Source: Chloroflexi bacterium AL-N1
GTDB lineage: Bacteria; Chloroflexota; Chloroflexia; Chloroflexales; Roseiflexaceae
Direction of reading: 5' to 3'
Length of the DNA stretch: 64,000 nt
NCBI GenBank assembly: GCA_013122435.1
Contig: WYDT01000018.1
Coordinates: 1-64,000 of the forward strand
Positions 63,714 to 64,000 of the stretch are shown piece after piece. The translations under genes and the position numbers were made by a program. The stretch's first letter is position 1, and the number at the start of each line of letters is the position of its first letter. The notes under the pieces were generated by a model. That model had not been told where the DNA came from, searched no databases, and saw only the letters and a list, made by a program, of their open reading frames with translations.

Positions 63714-64000
63714 CAGGAGCCTCCTAGCTCGCAGGGGCCGGGACCGCAGCGACGAGAGATGATTCCATTGCGAGCGCACCGTGGTTGAGCAAGACGTCGC
63801 CAACAACATCGAATATGGGAGGTACTCTCACTGGTCTGTTCGACCGAAAAGAGAGCTCTTCTCGTGCTGGTGTAGAGAAAAAAGCAACTCATCTGTGGAA
63901 CATTTCCGGTGAGCATCTATCACCGTCGGTGTTCATCTACATGTCTCCTGATCCCCAAAGTGCAGATGACCCCACCAAGTTGGCATAGGTATTGAAAACG
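63714..64000. other. right-edge stretch without a supported gene
   Basis: Short open frames on both strands lack binding sites and recognisable motifs. This end of the window may continue the gene graveyard. Confidence 0.4.

Noticed and set aside
63785..63988. 67-codon frame at the right edge
   Set aside because: No binding site or recognisable motif; likely chance in a decayed region.
1..64000. tRNA, rRNA or CRISPR arrays
   Set aside because: No TTCGAATC-type T-arm with cloverleaf, no rRNA signature and no regularly spaced repeats were found in the gene-free stretches.

Overview
The window looks like a chromosomal segment of a bacterium that is probably a member of the Chloroflexota, perhaps a Herpetosiphon-like filamentous lineage. 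This is inferred, not shown. The basis is the mixture of genes: giant secreted RHS and beta-propeller proteins, an XRE/NB-ARC/TPR regulator, a DUF507 protein, a bactofilin, Pro/Thr-rich secreted proteins with an LPQTG-type tail, and a secreted protein ending in a short hydrophobic FLPF-type C-terminus. No rRNA, tRNA or CRISPR array was seen.

Layout. (1) 0-12.2 kb is an accessory, decaying zone. A 6-TM protein is cut by an amber codon. A ~7.6 kb RHS gene reads as three pieces because of one frameshift in a C5 tract and one in-frame TAA. A serine recombinase lies divergent to it, and fragments of a methyltransferase, an Imm11-like immunity gene and an RMD1/DUF155 protein follow. A ~245 bp direct repeat (861-1110 and 10287-10529) brackets the RHS/recombinase block. 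(2) 12.3-18.1 kb holds a cytochrome P450 divergent from an AceE-like E1, an AlkA-type DNA glycosylase and an alpha/beta hydrolase. (3) 18.1-19.6 kb holds small or broken genes: a lipoprotein, a 32-aa membrane peptide and a NUDIX remnant. (4) 20-26.6 kb holds a two-gene 2-hydroxyacyl-CoA dehydratase/activase module and a Kef-type antiporter. (5) 26.9-31.4 kb holds a frameshifted M15-like peptidase, an XRE-NB-ARC-TPR regulator and damaged hypothetical genes. (6) 31.4-36 kb holds an NnrS-like membrane protein and two cell-surface proteins, followed by ~1 kb that may encode a ~310 nt RNA. (7) 37-48.7 kb is the housekeeping/ion block: a NarL-type two-component system, an HtpX-like protease, a complete mrpABCDEFG antiporter operon with a CaCA exchanger behind it, and a divergent OmpR-like regulator. 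(8) 48.9-62 kb holds a glutaredoxin-thioredoxin reductase fusion, a bactofilin, a two-subunit DUF4212/sodium solute symporter, a hybrid histidine kinase, DUF507, a NUDIX CoA pyrophosphatase, a penicillin acylase and a DUF427 protein. (9) 62-64 kb is a second graveyard with a broken alpha/beta hydrolase, a second RHS remnant and a GC-rich broken secreted-protein gene.

The most interesting locus is the RHS island. A seven-bladed SBBP propeller is joined to an RHS shell and ends in a GTSRGA alpha/beta-hydrolase (lipase-like) tip. The island carries flanking direct repeats, a site-specific recombinase and an orphan broken immunity gene. Nonsense substitutions in four genes argue for real decay. 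Several single-base indels lie in homopolymers, so sequencing error must be excluded for those.
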